From Chromera velia (Eukaryota > Sar > Chromeraceae): 27,661 bases of DNA. Position 1 is the first letter of the stretch, and each line of letters opens with the position of its first letter. The DNA lies in assembly GCA_018398765.1 (NCBI GenBank), contig JAHBMJ010001412.1:1-27661 (forward strand), written 5' to 3'. The translations under genes were made by a program, and so were the position numbers. The notes beneath the pieces were generated by a model. The model searched no databases, had not been told where the DNA came from, and was given only the letters and a program-made list of their open reading frames with translations. Of this stretch, positions 1 to 9,863 are shown in pieces.

Positions 1-1366
1 ATACTGCGAACAGTCAGGAATTGGCCCTTCTGGCCTCCTGAGCAACATTCCTTCTTTTCACCAGGAGGCCCCGAAATCGATTCCCGAGAATTTTGCCCAG
101 TACCTCTTATCAGTTGACATCCTTCTAGGGCAGTGGGATGGGTTGCTGGTGTGTTTGCTGGTTGTGGGAAGGTGAAATTCTTTTGTGTCTTTGTTGTGGT
201 AAAGTGACGTCTCTGGAGTATTGATCGACTTCCACTTCCCCGGGTAGGTCGTTCTGTCTTGCTCATTCCCTCTAGACATGATCGTATGCGTGTTGGGCAG
301 TACCTCTGTGCGCTGGATGTAGGTTGGAGGCACTCAAGAAAGAGAAAGGTCTTCCGACGATTTCATATAGGCTGCCCCCTAGAGTGTATCTTTCTGTTCC
401 TGGGCAGACTTGTCACTTGAAGTCCACAGTGCACCAACCATTCATTGTCTCCTGTTGAAACTAAGTTACCTGGACCAGATGGAGTGTGTCGGTATGCATT
501 TTATCATCATTGATGCATCACAGCCCTTTATTCACTTCTGAGTCCAGGGAGGCCTCTTTGGCCTCTTCAGGTGACAGAGCTCAGACGTCCATTCTTTGCA
601 CTCCCTGTATGTATTGGAGTTGTTTTTTCTGCACCAAGCAGCTAGAGAGAGTCTAGAGAGGCGAACTGACGTCTCCTAGGTGAGTTGGATGGGGTTCAGA
701 AGCGGGAAGAAAGGAAGGCAGGGCTCTCTTCTCCTTTCCCCATATATATGAGGCCAAAATCGTGCAGTGTGGGCGGCGGGGTCCGGTTTGATTAAGACCT
801 TCCTCATGTCCCGCCCGCCCACGTCCGTGCGAATGTTAATAATGCCCTTTTTGAGGTTCGTGTCTACTAGTATTTTGGGTGTACATAGATTAATTAAAAC
901 TTAAAAGTAAAAATGGTGCTATACTAACTAGATTTTTAATGTTTTACCATAATAATTTTACTTAGTATAAATTTATTATTGTTCTATATTTAATGTTACC
1001 TATATGTAATGTCACCATTAGATACCATCTGAGTTTAAATCCTAGTTTAGATCTTAGTGTCTCACTAACTGGCCATGCGGGGCTTGGTCAGCCTCCGTTG
1101 TGCGCGAACGAGCTTTTGTCATATCCGCACTGAACGCCGATGAACGGTGATGCCGGCCCTGCCAGTGGCCCATCCTGGCCTCATGCAACCTTACGTGGTG
1201 AACAAGTCCGACCTTTCAGTCACTGGAGTCACGTCTGAACCACCAAAAGAAAAACCACTAGCGGTCAGGACAGAAATATCCCACGTGTGGGGCGCGAGGA
1301 CCTAGAGAAGCTCTGCAATGAATGCAGACCTCGGGCTCAGGCTCGGCTACGGCACTCTTTTCGACC
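1..1366. other. Gene-free left flank with AT-rich island
   Basis: I see no supportable gene here. The longest open frame is on the minus strand (58-333), has no recognisable motif, and looks like chance. Roughly 840-1060 is strikingly AT-rich with short TA/AAT runs, then composition returns abruptly to mixed sequence near 1070. The last part should hold the 3' UTR of the minus-strand gene whose stop codon is at 1367-1369. Confidence 0.5.
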
Positions 1367-2560
1367 CTACCCAGCTTGAGCTAGCGTTTCAGGAGACATC
1401 ACATGGAAGGCTGCCATGTCATGGAACCGACAGATGTCGTTTCCCTGAAGCCTCACCTCCCCGAGAGTGCTGGCAAGGAGATCGAAAGTTTCCTTCAAAG
1501 CCCTGAAAGCCTTCCGGGCTTCCTTGCTCGTTGGCCTGTAAAGCTGGTAAGCAAACGTGGAGTGAAATCTGTAATCAGGGTCCAGTCGGACCCCCAAATC
1601 CCTGCAGTTCTCTTCAATGGAGGCTCTCCAGGCAGACAGCTGCTGTCGTGTCTGGTCGTCCGGCTCGAGGGTGACTGAGCACGCTTTTCCGTTCACACTG
1701 ACAGGTCGGAAGACGAGAATTTCCGGCTTCAAGTGGGACGCGCATGCATATGCACGGGAAGCCGTAGTGTGAAGCCGTTGCTCAAAGCCTTGTGGGTCAC
1801 TGAGGAAAGTCTCTGAGACAAAGGAGATTAGGTCGAGGGTGGTCACGTGAAAACTTGGGGGAGGGAGGAGAGCGTAGTGGGGGGCAAGAAGGGGATGGCT
1901 TTCAATCATCTTCTGCATCATCAACATTCTCTGGTGGAGTGGGTGGTCGCGCCCATGATGAGAAACTACAGTCACCCCCTCACACTGAATGGTGTTCCCC
2001 ATTGAGTCGAACTTGTTGGACGACAGATGCATAATCAAAGGTAGTCGGGAGATGGAGAGCACAGACATGCGGACAGGATCAATCCAGTTGGAAAATCCCA
2101 CAAACTTCCATCGAAACAGCTTCCCATTTCCAATACGGGCGCTGAGAAGAATGTTGTCGACGCAGGGTCGCGGGTTCTGGTCGTTCAACGTACCCATGAA
2201 CACCCACCCTGTTTGCCTGTCCAGCCCAAACCAGAATGTCTTTTCTTCTGAACTCCCTGATGCCAGAGATTGAGGGGCATCCGTTGTGAAGGGAGGATTG
2301 ACCCATGGGTTCCCAAGGCCAATGGCCGACCGCGTGTTTCCGTTCTGTCCCACCACAAAGCAAACACCCAAAGAATTGCCTCGCGTCTCCGTCTCCGGGT
2401 TGGCGTTCGAGATCACGACACGAAACTCTCCCCCAGAGGCTCGAAGAATGACACATACACTGTCTTCTTTGCGGCCCGCCATAGTATGGTCGGTACACTC
2501 AAGGGGAAAGGTGTGACCAAGCGTGAACCCCTTCAAGTTGCTCAGGTCCAGGGATTGCAT
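1367..2560 (-). CDS. FAMeT-like domain / DUF1868 2H phosphoesterase fusion protein
   Basis: Single-exon minus-strand frame, 397 codons from the first ATG at 2560-2558; the frame is open a little further upstream (GTG at 2587, in-frame TAG beyond it), so the ATG is the simplest start. Two domains are visible. The first half resembles the farnesoic acid O-methyltransferase-like domain (PF12248 type): a VGQNGNTRSAIG stretch, then FWFGL, GWVFMGT and FVGFSNW, matching the family pattern G-x-N-x-(R/K)-S-x-I ... F-W ... V-G ... V-G-F/V-S. The second half resembles DUF1868 in the 2H phosphoesterase superfamily. It has the two diagnostic H-x-T motifs, FHVTT and FHSTFAYQLY (about 95 residues apart), and the closing CRFHDMAAF pattern. 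2H enzymes act on RNA or nucleotide phosphodiester bonds, often 2',3'-cyclic phosphates; the substrate here is unknown. Both histidines and both threonines are present, so the enzyme may be active. The FAMeT-like domain is not a proven methyltransferase and probably serves binding. No signal peptide is evident. Confidence 0.85.
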   Translation of the reverse strand: MQSLDLSNLKGFTLGHTFPLECTDHTMAGRKEDSVCVILRASGGEFRVVISNANPETETRGNSLGVCFVVGQNGNTRSAIGLGNPWVNPPFTTDAPQSLASGSSEEKTFWFGLDRQTGWVFMGTLNDQNPRPCVDNILLSARIGNGKLFRWKFVGFSNWIDPVRMSVLSISRLPLIMHLSSNKFDSMGNTIQCEGVTVVSHHGRDHPLHQRMLMMQKMIESHPLLAPHYALLPPPSFHVTTLDLISFVSETFLSDPQGFEQRLHTTASRAYACASHLKPEILVFRPVSVNGKACSVTLEPDDQTRQQLSAWRASIEENCRDLGVRLDPDYRFHSTFAYQLYRPTSKEARKAFRALKETFDLLASTLGEVRLQGNDICRFHDMAAFHVMSPETLAQAG

Positions 2561-2587
2561 GGCTTCCGTGTCGTGAGATTGGAACAC

Positions 2588-3256
2588 CTTCTTCCCGTCT
2601 CCTGACTGCGTGTCCGTCTCCTATCTGTTCACAGACTGCAGTTCAGAACTGCAGTGCTTCAGGATCAACTTCTGAGTGCAAGCCGGCAGTAAGTGCCTCA
2701 TCTGTTGCACTGGTGACGACCAACACAGTGAATTAAAGGTTCGGTCGGAGTTTATCAGCCGCAATGAATTTGAGTTGACTCGAGAGGTAAGCTTGTGTAG
2801 ATGCAATCGGGAAGATGCTGCCATGAAAATCGGCTTTGAACCCGATTATCATCTGGCCGGGCCCGGCCCGCGCGCGCGTACGTCGAACGCGGACAAACAT
2901 ATGCATGCAGCGCTCATGCATGCAATCAAGTCTTCAATTCAACTGTCACTGACCGGCTGTCCTTCTCAAACCCACTTCAATACGAATAGAAGACAATAGA
3001 AGACATGCTCTGACAACAGTCAAGACACGGTGAACCACGTTGTAAAACAGAGTCTTCTTTGGGTCAATATTAATACCCGCTTTTGGATGGGTGTCACACG
3101 CGTACAATACTCTGTACTCACACGAAATCAGACTGAGCGTTGTAGCGGACTATAATATATCGATATATATATGACAGGCTGCCTGTTTGCTGCTGGGGAG
3201 CTCCCACTGCAGAGTTTCGGATGGACTCGTAGATTCCAACAAATACTTCGTTTTTC
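2588..3256. promoter_or_regulatory. Divergent intergenic region with two TGCATGCA motifs
   Basis: This space separates the minus-strand 2H phosphoesterase gene from the plus-strand ankyrin gene, so it should contain both promoters. It has two perfect TGCATGCA palindromes at 2902-2909 and 2917-2924, just after a GC-rich stretch (2860-2880). TGCATGC(A) is an established cis element bound by ApiAP2 factors in Plasmodium and is enriched in Toxoplasma promoters. A TA-rich run (3153-3172) lies about 100 bases before the ankyrin start. Promoter function is inference. Confidence 0.45.
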
Positions 3257-3271
3257 GTGAAAGCAAAAGCA

Positions 3272-3676
3272 ATGGGCTCTGAACAGTCGCTGTCCACCGT
3301 TGCAGGAGAAAACCAAACCATTCAGATGGAAGAGAGCCCAGACCCTGTTATGGATGAGCTTCTGGCGCTGGAAGGAGCTCTCTTTGCCGCTGCAGAGATG
3401 TTTCGCTCCAGAAGGCTGCTCCTGGCCAAGGTGAAAGCGAGGAACAGAGCTGCTGCAGGCAGTGTGAGTGCGGCTTCTGCTGTTGGTGCAGGTGATTCAG
3501 TGCATCCCCAAGAAACAGCAGCTCTTTCCCGTCTTTGGCAGCTGGTAGACGGAGAGCTCCAAGAGATCAAAGTACGTATTCGAGATGAGTTCAGCCAGAT
3601 TCTCAACTACAATTACAACATAGATCTGTCACCCCTCTTGAGAAGTGAGGTTGGCAACGTGATTCGTTCCTTCTAA
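3272..3676 (+). CDS. N-terminal open frame of the ankyrin gene
   Basis: 134 codons before the TAA. The frame also has an ATG at 3257, but the ATG at 3272 gives MGSEQSLS, which fits the N-myristoylation pattern MGxxxS (Gly2, Ser6), and I prefer it. The rest is predicted helical with an Ala/Ser-rich middle (about residues 65-85) and contains no ankyrin repeat or named domain. If the TAA is a true stop, this short protein might be made alone; otherwise it is the head of the ankyrin protein. Confidence 0.5.
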   Translation: MGSEQSLSTVAGENQTIQMEESPDPVMDELLALEGALFAAAEMFRSRRLLLAKVKARNRAAAGSVSAASAVGAGDSVHPQETAALSRLWQLVDGELQEIKVRIRDEFSQILNYNYNIDLSPLLRSEVGNVIRSF

Positions 3677-4644
3677 GCGATCTCAGCAGAAACGTTTCGC
3701 CCTGCTGTCGATGTGTTCACGGAGAGGGGAGAACGTCAAAACTTCAATCTCTTTCTTCACGTGGGTGCAAATATAGACGGAAAAGTCTGGGGGAAGACGC
3801 CCTTAATCCACGCGATCGAGAAGAGAAACATGAGGGCTGTGGTCTCCTTGGTCAAGGCAGGTGCCGATCCGAACACAGCTGGAGGGGTTGGTGGCCTGCG
3901 GGCTCTTCATATTGCCTGCCTCAGACGAGAAGAGAAAATCGCGCGATTCCTTGTGCTCCACGGAGCGGATTTGAACCTGCCTGAAAATGGAAGAGAGCAA
4001 GCTCTTCACCTCGCGACTCGAGGGGCTTCTCTGCAGTTTCTTGACTTTCTGATTTCACGTGGAGCAGATTTGAACGCGCAAACCATCCGGGGGAGGGAGC
4101 CATTCACATTGCCATCCGACTTGGTCGGGAAATCGCTGGTTTGCATTTAGTGCGCAAAGGCGCGAATGTGAATCTAACGGAGATCAACCGAGGGCGTACA
4201 CCGCTGTTCCATTGTATCGAAGTGCTATTGCGCATGCAGAGAGGTTTGCCTGCTGCCTCAGACAATCGTGTGATGGCGACAGGGCTCCTCTCTCATGGAG
4301 CAGATGTGAACGCAAGAGACGAGAATGGACAGACACCTCTCCACACCGCTACTCTTGTGGGTGCCGTTGAGATGGCCGAATTCCTTCTCAACAACGGCGC
4401 CGATCTGCATGCGGCGTGCAACGACGGCCGCACTGCTCTTCACTACAGTGCCACCAGGGTTGGGTGGGCCCGCAACCCCGCCACCTATCGGGGCATCGAG
4501 AAGCGGGATGTGGCTCGTCTCCTTGTCAACAGAGGCATCGACGTGGATGCAGTGACAAACGACGGGGACACAGCTCTCGACTTTGCAGAGGATGACTTTG
4601 ATGGGGACTCTCCCATTCGCGTCTACCTCTTCGATTTGAGTGTT

Positions 4645-4713
4645 CAGGCACTGGCCCCACCCATGCCGGCACTGGCCCCGCCCATGCCGGTACTGGCTCC
4701 ACCCATGCTGCAG
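4645..4713 (+). repeat. 21-nt tandem repeat coding LAPPMP(A/V) tail
   Basis: About three copies of a 21-nt unit related to CTGGCCCCACCCATGCCGGC close the ankyrin frame and encode LAPPMPA-LAPPMPV-LAPPML. The copies differ at a few bases. A proline-rich tail of this kind could bind partners, but that is inference. Confidence 0.8.
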
Positions 4714-4716
4714 TAA

Positions 4717-5740
4717 CTCAACAACTAACTGCATGCGGGAGGTAGCTAAGCACTGTCGCAGCCGTATGTCGAGACAGTTCGTCACAGTCGAGATCTCGTC
4801 GTTATAATGAGTCTGTTGAGCTAACAGTCAAGCCGCGTGCTTTGATAATAGACTTTCAGACGATGTCTGAGTAAATCAAATAATGTCTCCCTGACCATAG
4901 CCCTGATTATATAGGTTTCTGCATGACCTTAAATCCTTGCACGTATGAGGTTAAAGTAGAACTCGCCTAAGTTGCCTCACAATTTTGAGCAAAGTCTTAG
5001 CTGCAAAGATAAATGATTATATCTATAGCATTCAAAGTTGTATGAATTTAGGCTTGAAAAAATTTAATTTGAAAATAGATTTGATTTTTTTAGCTAGTCT
5101 TTTAGTCATATGATAGCAGTTACTGCCAACTTACTGGAGCAGTTATACCCTGCCTAGTATAGACTAGAGTATAGAGTAAAAACTAAAAATTTTGAATTAG
5201 CTAATTCGAGGCTAGATTCGAGGCTTCCGAGCCTAATTGATTAATCGCTAAACATAGGGCTATTAAAACATTTAGTGAAAAACGTATCAGAATAAATGGC
5301 CTCATATTAAAATGAACTTTCATATATTCATATCTGACAGAAACTTAATTGAATTGAAATTATTGAGGCACTGAACTTGAAAGTTGGAAACTGATGACAC
5401 TAAAACTATAAATTAAAGCTTTTTGTGTTTTTGAATGGAAAACTAACAAAGTGTAGTATATAATGAAAAAAAGGATAAAAGATGACAAAAACTACTTCTG
5501 AAGCTTAGTTTGACTAAGTTTGTATGCAAAGTATACCTAGAATTATACTATATCCTATACTACACCGTACTTTCTGCATGCGAATTATAGCTATATCACT
5601 ATATTTAGTTCTAAAACTAGGTATATGTTGACTAAAGAAAAAAATATAATAGAAAAGATACCTAGAAATATACAAAACAATGTTATAGATGCATAATAAG
5701 AATATAACATAATATAATTCGATGTCTTTAATGGACTAAA
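4717..5740. other. AT-rich island without genes
   Basis: After about 4840 the sequence is strongly AT-rich with many stop codons in all frames, runs of A and T, and frequent CTAG and TATA words. It ends near 5740. No coding frame, tRNA-like fold or clear terminal inverted repeat was found by eye. Confidence 0.6.
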
Positions 5741-7585
5741 AGAACCGTGTACGTTGGCAAAGAGATGCAAAGAGGAACATATCGTCTGCATGTCTCCGGT
5801 GACGTTTGCATGATCAAATGATTCAAATCACAACTTGTTTCACAAGCATGTACTGATATGTACTTTCGCATGTACTTCAATTGACATACATGAAAACATT
5901 TTGACCAAGCACAACTAGAAGCACAATGTATTTTGCACAACGAGACGTTTGCATGGTCCCATATATTACAACACATACGAAATGGCAGACAAGCTCATGG
6001 ACTTTGCTCACTTGCACGGATCGACTACACCCGAGCGGAGCGATGATCAAATCCGTCGATCGATCGTGCATACATACCCATTCCTTCACCTCATCCAGCT
6101 TGAGGTTCCCCTGTTTCTTCTCTCTTTTAATTGCACCCTCTGCATACATGGCCGTCAGACCGATGAATCGGGCCGAGGCTCTGAATTCAGAACGATCGAA
6201 TTGATTCAAGAAAGTGACGATGCAACCCCCTGCAGGGACCGTCTCGGACTCGGTCCTGATCGAGGGATTCAAACAAACAAACAAACAAACAAACAAACAA
6301 AGCCACTACTCTTGCAGCGCAGTGAAAGAAATGGAGAAGGGTAGGCAGGTCTCCAACATGCGTTGTCATTGGACCCCCACCTTTCTTCTCCCCTTCTCCT
6401 CTGTCACCTCACTCTGATCTTGTCCTCCGCCAGTTGAGTTCATTAATTCCCCCCTTCCCTCTGAAAAATCTCCAGTCCGAATTCTCCCACCCCCCCTTTC
6501 TCTTTCTTCCCTGTGGTTGCCCCAGTGAGGTGGGCAATAAACTTTGACTGTAAAGGCTGAATTCACCAGTAAACTTTTCATTGGCCCAATCTCGACCCAT
6601 CGTCCAGCTCAGTGATTCCCAAACACGGCTAGCTGCCTCATGTTCTTGCCAAGCACAATCACAGACCTTCCTTGCAAGCGGCCTTTCTTTTCTTTTCTTT
6701 TGTGCGAATCTCCAACGTCCCCATCCCGACATCTTCAATCAATTTCTTTGCCCTCCATTCGAACTGTCACTCAGCCGGTCTTTCTCCCCTGTAGCTTTGG
6801 AAGAATTCGCAAACGAGCAGGCAGTCAAATTGGACATTCCGGCCATTCGTTACACCGGTTGGATTCGGGGGATTACAAAGCGACGAAGGTGATGAATTAG
6901 AGTTAGTGACGCAGGAATACAAACACACATACACACGCACCAGTAGAGAGGGGGAAAAAGCAGAAAAACAGCGCGGTAGTAGAAAGAGAGAGTGCCGGCG
7001 GCATTTCAGTTGAAGAAGATAAGTAGAAAGATAGAGCGAGCAACGACGCCAGCCCGCTTCGTGTTCTTGCAGTCTCTCTCCACATTTCTTTCTTCATTCT
7101 CTGTCTGGCATGACGCTAGGTCTGCCCTTGAGGGCCAGCAGATCGATCAACAGGGAAGGGAGGAGGGGAAACAGCAGACAAACACACATGCAGGTATACA
7201 AATACCCGTGTCTGTACTCTCTCTCACACGCACACTGTCACACACAAAGTGGGAGGCCAGGGTAGGGACAAGACAAGAACTTCGGAAGAGACCGGCATAG
7301 AAATAAACGGCCAGGCAGACATTCCGACATTTCTCTTTTTCCCTTTCCCCCCTTCTTCTTCTTTTTTCAGTGCTGTGCTTCATTCCTTCCTTCCTCCATC
7401 ATACTTAGAGCTCAGGATCCGTTCGCTTCGCTTCACGAAGAGAGACAGGGAGAAGAAAGAAGAGGGAGATGGAAGGAGCGAAGTGAAACAACGAAAATCA
7501 AAAGGCTGTCCTTACTGAATTAAGGTAGGAGAAGACCTACTTCAAATCAATCCAGTTCAATTCAATGCAATACAAATCAATTGAG
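5741..7585. other. Gene-free stretch with simple sequence
   Basis: Several chance frames overlap on both strands between 5877 and 7520, none with a recognisable domain, and they cover pyrimidine- or purine-rich sequence (for example 6370-6510, 7070-7110, 7340-7400). The right end should carry the 3' UTR of the minus-strand GATA-finger gene (stop at 7586-7588). An undetected short exon cannot be excluded around 6580-6900. Confidence 0.4.
6270..6299. repeat. (CAAA)n microsatellite
   Basis: About seven uninterrupted CAAA/AAAC units, directly readable in the sequence. Confidence 0.95.
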
Positions 7586-8401
7586 TCAGCGTTCCATGTC
7601 CACGTCTCCCTCCTCCTCGTCGAATTCTTCCCCTTCCTCCTCCTCCTCTTCCTCTTCCTCGTCTTCATATTCCTCCTCGTCCTCGTCTTCTTCCATCTCA
7701 GAGGAATCCCTCCAGTCTCCGGCTCCCCTCCCACCCTCCCTGTCAGCAGAGCTTCCCCGCTGTCCTCCTCTGGAATGGCCAAAGAAGGGAGACATGGCCA
7801 GACTTGAACCTGTGGAGGAGCCCTCATGTTCGTCCTCTTCTTCTACCTCTCTTGAACGGAGAGCGGCCGAATGATGGTAGGGGGTGGAGTCCTCTTCCAC
7901 GTCCTCATCCTCCTCTTCGTCTTCATCTCTGTCGGAGAACTCCGCAGGGTCCTGCTGTCGACGTGCACGAGAGCGGGTGAGGGTCCCTTCGCGCACAGCG
8001 TTCCCTTCTCGGCCGTTTTCGGTCGGGTTTCGCTCTTTAGGTGTGGCCTCGAGTGTGCTCGCAGATCCAGAGGAACTGTTGAGATGCACGTCGGAGTTGT
8101 TGTCGTTGGGACACTCTCTCTCGCGATCGGGGTCGGATTGGGTCCTTCCCCTGATCAAACGCTGATTGCTCAGCTGCTTTGCTTCACGAGCATGAGCAAG
8201 AGCATCTCTGTTCGACTGTCGTTGAATCTGGAGGTAGCATCGGTTGCACACTCTGAGTCTGTCAACAAATCGCCACTGAGGTGTTTTGGAGATTGAACAG
8301 ATCACGCAAGCCTCTTGCTTCGTGTTGATGATCACCTTTGCAAGGGCTTCGTTAAACTGAGAAACCTTTGAGGCACGCATCAGCGAACGTTTGTTCTTCA
8401 T
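7586..8401 (-). CDS. GATA-type zinc-finger protein with acidic tail
   Basis: Minus-strand frame of 271 codons from the first in-frame ATG (8401-8399). The frame is open upstream to about 8644 with no ATG, and a good acceptor (TCTTTCCTGCAG, minus strand) ends at 8495, so the true 5' end may lie in an upstream exon. The finger (residues about 32-55 from this ATG) reads CVIC ... KTPQWR ... CNRCYLQ, that is C-x2-C-x16-C-x2-C. It has the TPxWR and CN-C-x-L signatures of GATA fingers, which bind (A/T)GATA(A/G) DNA through one Zn2+. The usual spacing is x17-x18, so this loop is one residue short. A basic, polar stretch follows, then a Ser/Arg/Glu-rich low-complexity region and an almost pure Glu/Asp tail (last 35 residues), which could be an activation or histone-binding segment. 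Likely a nuclear DNA-binding regulator; targets are unknown. Confidence 0.8.
   Translation of the reverse strand: MKNKRSLMRASKVSQFNEALAKVIINTKQEACVICSISKTPQWRFVDRLRVCNRCYLQIQRQSNRDALAHAREAKQLSNQRLIRGRTQSDPDRERECPNDNNSDVHLNSSSGSASTLEATPKERNPTENGREGNAVREGTLTRSRARRQQDPAEFSDRDEDEEEDEDVEEDSTPYHHSAALRSREVEEEDEHEGSSTGSSLAMSPFFGHSRGGQRGSSADREGGRGAGDWRDSSEMEEDEDEEEYEDEEEEEEEEEGEEFDEEEGDVDMER
7608..7700. repeat. TCC/TCT-rich trinucleotide tract coding the acidic tail
   Basis: Imperfect (TCC)n/(TCT)n on the plus strand, read on the minus strand as GAG/GAA/GAC codons for the Glu/Asp tail of the GATA-finger protein. Unit-number changes keep the frame, so the tail length may vary between strains. Confidence 0.85.
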
Positions 8402-8488
8402 ATTTGCTTCGCAAGAGGAGATTAGAAAGGTTTTTTGAATGAAGGGATGGGTGTCGTGGGGCGAGAGGATGTTGCGAAGGTCAGACAC

Positions 8489-9150
8489 TTGATCCTGCAG
8501 GAAAGATCCAGTGGTCTGCTTGAGCTGATGAGTGCGTGATCTGCTGCGTCTTTCTCGAATGTCAGAAATTCCTTTCTCTTGTCCAACTTTTCCATACCCA
8601 CTGTCACTGCAAGCAAGCTGCTGATCACGTATATTCGTTCCAGTTCATCTGCATGAGAAGCCTCAATTTGTCTGCCTGCTTGCGTGCACCTGCGTGCACA
8701 TGCATGCATGCACGCGTGCATGCATTTTGCTTTTTGCGCACGCGTACATAATTTCGAGCGCGCGGCGGCGCGCGCGCATGACGAGCGCAAACGTCAATTC
8801 GTACGTAAATTAACGCGAACGCAATGATGCATGCATGAAATTTAACGAATCGCAATCTTGATTTATTAATAGATCGACGAGATCAACAATCACTGTGACA
8901 CGAATGAAGTGATTGGGTTGAGTTTAATGTATACATATACCTCACGTTGCATACGCTTCACTTTTGGCGAACGTGGTTCAAGTCTTCCATGCTGCCTGCG
9001 CACTTCTCCTTTTAGGTGAAAAAGTCCGCCATGCGTGATGAACCAGACAGCTTCGTGAACAACACCCCTTTTCTTGACTCTGGACCGCTGCGTAAGAACT
9101 CATTTCTGAAGACGAAAACAGCGTAAGAGAGTCCCATTGGTTGGACGAAG
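8489..9150. promoter_or_regulatory. Divergent intergenic region with TGCATGCA cluster
   Basis: Lies between the minus-strand GATA-finger gene and the plus-strand giant gene. It contains a run TGCATGCATGCA at 8701-8712, TGCATGCA at 8717-8724 and again at 8828-8835, with a CG-rich block (8757-8780) between. As at 2902-2924, this is the apicomplexan ApiAP2-type palindrome placed in a divergent promoter region. Part of the left end (8489-8644) may be coding for the GATA-finger protein. Regulatory function is inference. Confidence 0.45.
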
Positions 9151-9822
9151 ATGGGCAACTGGATATCCGGGAAGGCTGTGGCAGTCGCACCGGAGGTTGC
9201 TCCCTTCTCCGAATGTAGGTCGTTATTGCTCGCCTCTCCCGTCAAATATTTATTCTACCAGTTGCACACAGAATCTGGGTGGGTCGAGCATGTTGTTGTT
9301 GAAGCGTTACGTAGGTTCACAGATTATGTCTCTTTCCTTTATGTCTGCAGGGGGTGAGGCACAATTATCCCAGCTGACTGCGCTAGTTAGAGACAGCAGC
9401 TCGGGGACTTTCAGAATGACCAAGTGGAGACTCGTGGAACTCATCGGGTCTGAAAAACTTGTGCAAGTAAACAAGTCAGTCGGAAGCTTGGGCTCGGGAT
9501 CTTGGTCTCTCTCGGTCTTCCTGTCTTTGCAGGGATAACATCGCACCCAGACCGGCAATCTGTCCGTTCATTTATCCGTCTATATATATATGGTTCTGTC
9601 TCCAGGCCTGTGCCAGTCTCTTGTTTTGTTATGCGTGTATCAGTTCCCTCGCACGTCACGTGAGCGGATATCGGTTCCCTCGCATATCTGTATAGAAAAT
9701 GCATACGTACAGCTGCGCATGTTCAGCTGTTTGCTTGTTCCTGTAATCATCTGTGTGCCTCTGCATATTGTGCAGCATGTATGTCGATCAAAGTATATAT
9801 GCGTGTGTGTGTGTGTGTATGT

Positions 9823-9863
<41 letters not shown>

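Larger units (their letters stand above)
3272..4716 (+). pseudogene. Ankyrin-repeat protein gene, interrupted
   Basis: About 480 codons of one ankyrin-repeat protein are visible, in three blocks. Block 1 (3272-3673) is a helical N-terminal region. It stops at TAA 3674-3676, but the same frame continues open straight after it (block 2, 3677 to about 4095) into ankyrin repeats. Near 4089-4096, in a G-rich run (GGGGGAGGG), the repeats move to another frame, as if one base were missing, and continue to a TAA at 4714-4716 (block 3). I count about eight repeats, with hallmarks such as TPLIHAIEKRNM, RALHIACLRRE, QALHLATRG, GAIHIAIRLGRE, TPLHTATLVGAVEMAEFLL and GADxN turns. Neither block 2 nor block 3 has a suitable ATG of its own near its start, so they are not independent genes. 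No GT-AG intron of sensible size restores the frame. Either this is a decayed gene, or the G-run frameshift is a sequencing error and only the TAA is real. Confidence 0.75.

Noticed and set aside
7565-7874. Plus-strand Ser-rich and Leu/Phe-rich frames
   Set aside because: They are the reverse of the Glu/Asp tail of the GATA-finger gene and have no independent support.
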